Made by a program: the position numbers and the translations under genes. The notes beneath the pieces are model-generated. The model ran no database searches and was not told where the DNA came from. It saw nothing but the letters and a program-made list of their open reading frames with translations. From the NCBI GenBank assembly GCA_905371275.1, contig CAJPLH010000090.1:1-7610 (forward strand): a stretch of 7,610 nt of DNA. The letters are read 5' to 3'. Below are positions 6,868 to 7,610 of the stretch, piece after piece. Each line of letters begins with the position of its first letter. Positions within the stretch are counted from its first letter, which is position 1. Source of the DNA: Prevotellaceae bacterium. Its GTDB lineage: Bacteria; Bacteroidota; Bacteroidia; Bacteroidales; Bacteroidaceae.

Positions 6868-7098
6868 CTACGTTTCACGCAATCTGTAGACCACAATACA
6901 TCCGTCTGGGCAAACCGTGGCACATGCAGTGCAACCGATGCACGCTTCTGCGTTGACATCTTGGCTAAAAGCATATCCGCGGTGGTTAACGGCCGTTGTA
7001 CTGAGCGCGAGCGTTTGTGTGGGACAAGCCACAACACAGAGATCACAACCTTTGCATCGCTCGGTGTCAATAACAACAGCACCTCTCATTTTCGCCAT
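6868..7098 (-). CDS. korD: 4Fe-4S ferredoxin-type delta subunit of 2-oxoacid oxidoreductase
   Basis: Small ferredoxin-like subunit (76 residues) that carries two 4Fe-4S clusters and takes electrons from the beta-subunit cluster to an external ferredoxin. Two full CX2CX2CX3CP motifs are visible: CKGCDLCVVACP (Cys15, 18, 21, 25) and CIGCTACATVCP (Cys53, 56, 59, 63). Cys67 is extra. The fold is the usual bacterial two-cluster type with a short linker. It begins 13 bases after the TPR-like gene and comes before korA, giving the D-A-B-C order known from methanogen kor clusters. An ATG three codons in (7089) is an alternative start. No Shine-Dalgarno is present. Confidence 0.93.
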   Translation of the reverse strand: MAKMRGAVVIDTERCKGCDLCVVACPTQTLALSTTAVNHRGYAFSQDVNAEACIGCTACATVCPDGCIVVYRLRET

Positions 7099-7111
7099 AT
7101 CAAGGAGCTTT

Positions 7112-7384
7112 TTAAGGATTTAAATTGTCTTTGTAGTAGAAGTCGTATATGTCCGTTATCATATCTAGCATCTCAGCGGCTTCACCGTTAGGTTCTAATT
7201 CATTTGCTTGAAGAAAAAAGCCTTTTGCCCGATGCCAGTTTGACTGTTTTGCTGCCAATAGCCCCTCTAGAAACAAACGATCGCTCAAAGATAAGTCATC
7301 TTTGGAAGTGGAATCAAGCGCAACACGTGCGGATGCCCAATCGTGTTGTTCTATTAGTGCTTTTATTTTTTTGGCGTCAGTCAT
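7112..7384 (-). CDS. Small TPR-like protein at the head of the oxidoreductase cluster (90 aa)
   Basis: Short, acidic, all-helical protein. Residues 41-66 (GLLAAKQSNWHRAKGFFLQA, then NELEPN) fit one tetratricopeptide repeat, with Gly, Ala, Trp, Ala and Pro at the expected places. Residues 11-40 look like a degenerate first repeat (HDWASARVALD). The tail ends in aromatic FYYKDNLNP, a motif I recognise from small Bacteroidales TPR proteins next to kor genes, though I could not verify this by search. Likely role: protein-protein contact, for instance assembly of the oxidoreductase or its ferredoxin. I chose the ATG at 7384 and not the in-frame ATG at 7411, because the good promoter element at 7392-7399 lies between them. 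It is the first gene of the cluster, 13 bases before korD. Confidence 0.82.
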   Translation of the reverse strand: MTDAKKIKALIEQHDWASARVALDSTSKDDLSLSDRLFLEGLLAAKQSNWHRAKGFFLQANELEPNGEAAEMLDMITDIYDFYYKDNLNP

Positions 7385-7391
7385 AACAATG

Positions 7392-7399
7392 CAAAGATA
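7392..7399 (-). promoter_or_regulatory. Bacteroidetes-type -7 promoter element for the oxidoreductase cluster
   Basis: The minus strand reads TATCTTTG, an exact match to the TAnnTTTG -7 element of Bacteroidetes primary sigma promoters, followed by C as is common. No clear TTTG -33 element stands at the usual distance upstream. Transcription should start only a few bases before the ATG at 7384, so the leader would be extremely short. Position in front of the first cluster gene supports the call. Confidence 0.6.
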
Positions 7400-7610
7400 C
7401 AACTTTATCAATTAAACGCCATTTTCAGACTACCTTTTTTCCGCTCTTCACGTTAATTTATCGCAAGCGACCTCCTAAATCTCTGACAAACTTCATATTT
7501 ATACCCCCAAAAAGCCCGCACAAGCACAACACATATTCACAATTCCCAATCCTCCATTTAACGCGACTTTTTGAACTCAGAAAAAGTTGTTGAGAAATAT
7601 GCGATTCTCA
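7400..7610. other. Gene-free region at the right edge
   Basis: About 210 bases with no convincing reading frame on either strand. The nearest part should hold the upstream half of the cluster promoter. Bases 7489-7560 are very poor in G on the plus strand. An ATG at 7599 on the plus strand opens a frame that leaves the window after four codons, so a divergent gene could begin here, but it cannot be judged. I see no tRNA, repeat array or strong hairpin. Confidence 0.5.

Noticed and set aside
6831..7082. 83-residue minus-strand ORF over korD
   Set aside because: Out-of-frame reading of the ferredoxin gene, whose frame has both cysteine motifs.
7385..7411. Longer start (ATG at 7411) for the TPR-like protein
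   Set aside because: The extra nine residues are hydrophobic and unlike the family, and the promoter element lies inside this stretch.
7599..7610. Possible start of a divergent plus-strand gene at the right edge
   Set aside because: Only four codons are visible and no promoter element can be recognised, so it is not supportable.
1..7610. CRISPR array, insertion sequence, tRNA or toxin-antitoxin pair
   Set aside because: No regularly spaced repeats, transposase motifs, cloverleaf or paired small ORFs were found on reading both strands.

Overview
The window looks like chromosomal DNA from a Bacteroidales bacterium, probably of the Prevotella/Porphyromonas/Bacteroides kind. The evidence is protein content typical of that order, start sites without a Shine-Dalgarno sequence, one good match to the Bacteroidetes -7 promoter element TAnnTTTG, and moderate G+C. 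All nine protein genes I can support lie on the minus strand, so the window is best read from right to left.

Right to left, about 200 bases without a gene carry the promoter of a six-gene cluster at 7384-4047. The cluster holds a small TPR-like protein, a two-cluster 4Fe-4S ferredoxin subunit (korD), the alpha subunit (korA/vorB type), a small two-helix membrane protein, the TPP-binding beta subunit (korB) and the gamma subunit (korC). Together these make a four-subunit 2-oxoacid:ferredoxin oxidoreductase, most likely acting on 2-oxoglutarate or a branched-chain 2-oxoacid. The enzyme decarboxylates a 2-oxoacid on TPP, forms an acyl-CoA and passes low-potential electrons to ferredoxin, or runs in reverse to fix CO2. 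Gene overlaps and gaps of 2 to 13 bases suggest one transcript. The exception is a 172-base gap between korD and korA that holds a hairpin.

Downstream of korC a 170-base spacer with an imperfect hairpin leads to an 87-residue protein of unknown function. A strong 12-bp hairpin then separates that gene from a short PlsC-type acyltransferase. The left third of the window is one large exported protein. I read it as a zinc amidase (Amidase_3 fold) whose catalytic halves are separated by an inserted golvesin/xanthan-lyase-type beta domain, followed by a fibronectin type III domain and a C-terminal alpha/beta domain.

I see no mobile element, CRISPR array, tRNA or rRNA. The least explained items are the membrane protein inside the oxidoreductase cluster, the TPR-like leader gene, the split amidase and three intergenic hairpins.
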